From: Bacteroidaceae bacterium
GTDB lineage: Bacteria; Bacteroidota; Bacteroidia; Bacteroidales; Bacteroidaceae
Direction of reading: 5' to 3'
NCBI GenBank assembly: GCA_017633615.1
Contig: JAGBPB010000078.1
Coordinates: forward strand, 1 to 32,846
Length of the DNA: 32,846 nt
The translations under genes were made by a program, and so were the position numbers. Shown here one piece after another: positions 30,563 through 32,846 of this stretch. Position 1 is the first letter of the stretch, and every line of letters begins with the position of its first letter. Below the pieces are notes generated by a model. It was not told where the DNA came from, searched no databases, and was given only the letters and a program-made list of their open reading frames with translations.

Positions 30563-31709
30563 CGAGGTAGTACTTACGTGTGTCATCAGATATTCCGTCG
30601 GTCTTATAAACAATGAGTCTCATAAGGCCATAGAGTTCTGCGTATTTCTGTTTCTGTCCGCTCTCCTTATAGTAGTCCAAAAGGGATTTGAAGCAGGGGA
30701 TATAGTTCAGGTTCAACTTATAAGCCGATGCTTCATAGGTCTCCGGTGTGAACTGCTCATAGAGGTAATCGAGCAGGTATTGCTTTTCATAGTTTTTCTT
30801 TTTTATGGCAAGATTGTCATACTTCTTGTCGCTGTATTTATAAACCAGTCCTTCTGAGTAGAGCTTATCCTGGAATGTGGGTAAATTGGGTATTACTGTC
30901 GAAAAATAACAGGGACGTTTGCATTCACGGATAATGTGCATTACCGCATTGTCCATCCATTTGTCATAATCCTTGTCCGGCTCCGGAATCTTGCTTATTC
31001 CAAGTTCTTTGCTGATTGTATTTCTATATTCCGGTGTCGCCAGAAGAGACATACAAATGACTGTTATGTCAGGGAACAGATCTTTGCCGTATTTGACCAG
31101 TAATTTGGAATAGGTAGGAGTATCACCGTTTACGAATATGATACCGTTCTGCTGCATTCCTGCCATTTCATTATAGGCATAGTTGAGCAAGCTATAGGAG
31201 TATTCACCGATATTGTACCACGTTTTCAGGATGTCATTCATCTGTTTCAGGTTTCCGTTTTTGAGCAGATAAACCACGTAGTCGGGAAAGAGAATCCGGT
31301 TGTCAGGTCTCATACTGATAGCCTTGGACATATTGTCTTCATATTCCTCAGAGCTGTTGATCCACATCGTGCAGAAATAGTCTAGTATGTATCGGGCATA
31401 GCTGTCAGGACGTTGTTTTCTTACAGTTTGAGCAATCTCTGCAAGTTTTGTATCATCGATGTTGTCAAAACCGTCTGACAGGATCATGTTGTATCGGGTG
31501 GCGCGGAACCAGTTTATCCATGCATCATCATTGGACGGATTATTCAGCGCCACTTTGTGCCAAAGTTCTGCTTGTGTGGCGTACCATTCCGGATCATACT
31601 TGATTTTTACGAATGATTCTATTGGTTGTGGTGTTGCATCGGCTTTCTGAGCATGTAGCGTCAGTGAAGTCAGTACCAGAACTACTGCGGTAATTATGCT
31701 TCTTTTCAT
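30546..31709 (-). CDS. Exported protein resembling the C-terminal domain of DUF2723 proteins
   Basis: A 387-residue exported protein with a signal peptide (MKRSIITAVVLVLTSLTLHAQ) and helix-rich, TPR-like repeats. The central run NGIIFVNGDTPTYSKLLVKYGKDLFPDITVICMSLLATPEYRNTI resembles the soluble part of DUF2723 glycosyltransferase-like proteins (IxxTYGDNDTFPxWYxQ...DVxVxNxSLLNxxWYI), but no membrane helices precede it here. I use the Met at 31709; a longer frame to 31772 would add a basic unstructured leader with no reason. Followed by an overlapping sigma factor gene. Function unknown; a cargo- or envelope-sensing role is inference. Confidence 0.65.
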   Translation of the reverse strand: MKRSIITAVVLVLTSLTLHAQKADATPQPIESFVKIKYDPEWYATQAELWHKVALNNPSNDDAWINWFRATRYNMILSDGFDNIDDTKLAEIAQTVRKQRPDSYARYILDYFCTMWINSSEEYEDNMSKAISMRPDNRILFPDYVVYLLKNGNLKQMNDILKTWYNIGEYSYSLLNYAYNEMAGMQQNGIIFVNGDTPTYSKLLVKYGKDLFPDITVICMSLLATPEYRNTISKELGISKIPEPDKDYDKWMDNAVMHIIRECKRPCYFSTVIPNLPTFQDKLYSEGLVYKYSDKKYDNLAIKKKNYEKQYLLDYLYEQFTPETYEASAYKLNLNYIPCFKSLLDYYKESGQKQKYAELYGLMRLIVYKTDGISDDTRKYYLDEIDR

Positions 31710-31795
31710 TTTTCTGTTCGATTTTGAGTTTAACAAAACGGTTTTTTTGAAGCGCTTCATTACTGCATACACTCAACTTCGCAAAACGATTGAAT

Positions 31796-31866
31796 GTGCA
31801 ATTGGGGACAGACCCCTTTTGCACATTTTGTCAAAACGAGCAAAAGGGGTCTGTCCCCAATTGCAC
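31796..31866. terminator. Perfect 27-bp palindromic element 6 after zupT
   Basis: GTGCAATTGGGGACAGACCC with TTTTGC (31796-31822) pairs exactly with its reverse complement at 31840-31866, around a 17-base loop. It lies 4 bp from the zupT stop and about 85 bp before the next minus-strand gene. It belongs to the same GGGGAC/GTCCCC set as the unit at 29674. Confidence 0.85.
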
Positions 31867-31870
31867 GTTT

Positions 31871-32629
31871 TTAGCCGAGAACCACGTCCAGGACCATCAT
31901 TAGGGCAAAACCCAGGGCAAAGCCGATGGTGCCGATGTTGGAGTGCTCGCCTTCGGAGGCTTCGGGGATGAGTTCCTCGACTACTACGTAGAGCATGGCG
32001 CCGGCTGCGAATGTGAGCAGGAACGGCATGATGGGGGTGAAAACGGAGGCGAGGATTATTACCAGAAAACCGCCTATGGGCTCGACTATTCCGCTAAGTG
32101 CACCGATCCAGAAGGATTTGAGGCGACTGTTGCCGGCGGCGCGCAGGGGCATTGAGATGATTGCGCCCTCGGGGACGTTCTGAATTGCAATACCCAGAGC
32201 AAGGGCCAGTGCTGCTGTTCCGGTCATATTGACGCTGCTGCTCATTGCTCCGGCCAGGCCAACGCCTACTGCCATACCCTCAGGGAAGTTGTGAATGGTA
32301 ACGGCTAAGGCTAGCATTGCTGTCTTGGACAGACGGCTTCTGGGACCCTCGGCTTTACCTGTGGCGTGCAAATGCGGGGTTACATAGTCAATCAGCAGCA
32401 GGAATGCAAAACCTGCCAGCAGACCTATTGTGGAGGGCTTTATGCCACCCATCTGCATTCCCGGAACAATCAGTGACCAGAACGATGCGGCCACCATTAC
32501 GCCCGATGCAAAACCAAGCAGAATCTTCTGAAGCAAAGCGGGCATCTCTTTCCGCATAAAGAACACGAACGCTGATCCCAGCGCGGTTCCAAAAAACGGA
32601 ATCAAAAGTATCATCAGTGTATTTCTCAT
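31871..32629 (-). CDS. ZIP-family metal transporter
   Basis: A 252-residue inner-membrane transporter of Zn2+ or other divalent metals, with eight predicted helices. The hallmark metal-site motifs are HNFPEG (His113, Glu117) and QNVPEG (Gln150, Glu154). A His-rich stretch (TPHLHATG, 84-91) lies in the loop before helix 4, as in the ZIP family. A ZupT-like role in Zn uptake is likely, but metal selectivity is not readable. The gene is followed by the partial protease gene upstream, with which it may share a transcript (1-bp gap). Confidence 0.9.
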   Translation of the reverse strand: MRNTLMILLIPFFGTALGSAFVFFMRKEMPALLQKILLGFASGVMVAASFWSLIVPGMQMGGIKPSTIGLLAGFAFLLLIDYVTPHLHATGKAEGPRSRLSKTAMLALAVTIHNFPEGMAVGVGLAGAMSSSVNMTGTAALALALGIAIQNVPEGAIISMPLRAAGNSRLKSFWIGALSGIVEPIGGFLVIILASVFTPIMPFLLTFAAGAMLYVVVEELIPEASEGEHSNIGTIGFALGFALMMVLDVVLG

Positions 32630-32630
32630 A

Positions 32631-32846
32631 TTATAAATCGGATAGGAAAATCTTGTCTTTGCTTATGTACATGTCGTATATGTAAAGGCCGATGTCAAAG
32701 AGCATGAATCCAATGATGCCGGCCAGACCTGCGGCTCCGTGGATCAGGTCGTTATAGGGTGAGACGACAAACAGGATGACGCCTGCTGTGGCGTTGATTG
32801 TGCCGTGCATGATTGCCGCAACTATTACAGAGCCCGATTTCATTCT
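32631..32846 (-). CDS. C-terminal part of a CPBP-type intramembrane protease (cut by the right edge)
   Basis: Only the last 70 or so residues are in the window; the frame is open to the edge (an Arg codon precedes the first Met). The visible SGSVIVAAIMHGTINATAGV is the motif 3 region of CAAX/CPBP (Abi-type) proteases, with the catalytic His and Asn, followed by two helices. It is 1 bp upstream of the ZIP gene. Being partial, it may be a real gene whose start lies outside. Confidence 0.72.
   Translation of the reverse strand, partial: RMKSGSVIVAAIMHGTINATAGVILFVVSPYNDLIHGAAGLAGIIGFMLFDIGLYIYDMYISKDKIFLSDL

Noticed and set aside
1..32846. tRNA or rRNA genes
   Set aside because: I saw no T-arm GTTCGAATC-type motif with a matching acceptor stem and no rRNA segment; the only RNA genes supported are the SRP RNA and the riboswitch.

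Overview
The window comes from a member of the Bacteroidales (gut Bacteroides/Prevotella type), with a chromosomal background of about 45-48% GC by eye. Three things support this. Many start sites carry the Bacteroidetes -7 element TAnnTTTG, and ribosome binding sites are weak. Several families are typical of the group: DUF4369 lipoprotein, DUF4199 membrane protein next to a family-2 glycosyltransferase, UPF0324/YeiH, and a secreted GH43 enzyme. Gene order is ordinary housekeeping with a few accessory patches. Species cannot be fixed from the sequence.

Layout. Positions 1-1155 are an eroded accessory patch: the 3' part of a probable phage protein that runs into AT-rich non-coding DNA, then the C-terminal remnant of a DUF4143 ATPase. 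Positions 1211-3415 hold a lipoprotein, a 70-residue membrane protein, a cobalamin riboswitch with no recognisable B12 gene behind it (only a 32-codon ORF and hairpins), and a PEGA-domain secreted protein. Positions 3456-5167 are the KDG kinase/KDPG aldolase operon of uronate catabolism. Positions 5169-12384 carry dnaX, an FtsB/DivIC-like protein, a small membrane protein, a DUF4369 lipoprotein, the operon DPM1-like glycosyltransferase - dihydroorotase - PlsC acyltransferase, and a DUF2975/XRE pair. Positions 12385-12869 contain a 259-bp nested-palindrome element in front of mfd (12870-16307). A HipBA-type pair with clear paired operators follows (16387-18013), then rubrerythrin, GH43 and an acyl-CoA synthetase (18062-22085).

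Positions 22279-24555 are two tandem, diverged copies of an unfamiliar exported protein family. Positions 24559-27693 are minus-strand genes: MntP - ApbE, and DUF4199 - glycosyltransferase. The small SRP RNA (27766-27866) is followed by two similar terminators, then a YeiH transporter with a small membrane protein. Positions 29712-31709 hold an operon of exported protein - ECF sigma factor - one-TM protein. The window closes with a ZIP metal transporter and the C-terminal end of a CPBP-type membrane protease cut by the right edge.

The most unusual theme is a set of six intergenic palindromic elements (near 11435, 12505, 18618, 22095, 29674 and 31796). They share a GGGAC...GTCCC / GGNACGG core and sit against gene ends, but differ in sequence and architecture. 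They look like REP-type elements, several of them serving as terminators. The other points worth a second look are the orphan riboswitch with its mini-ORF, the tandem exported paralogues, the secreted protein that resembles only the C-terminal part of DUF2723 proteins in a sigma-factor operon, and the SRP RNA tail that can refold into a long terminator hairpin.
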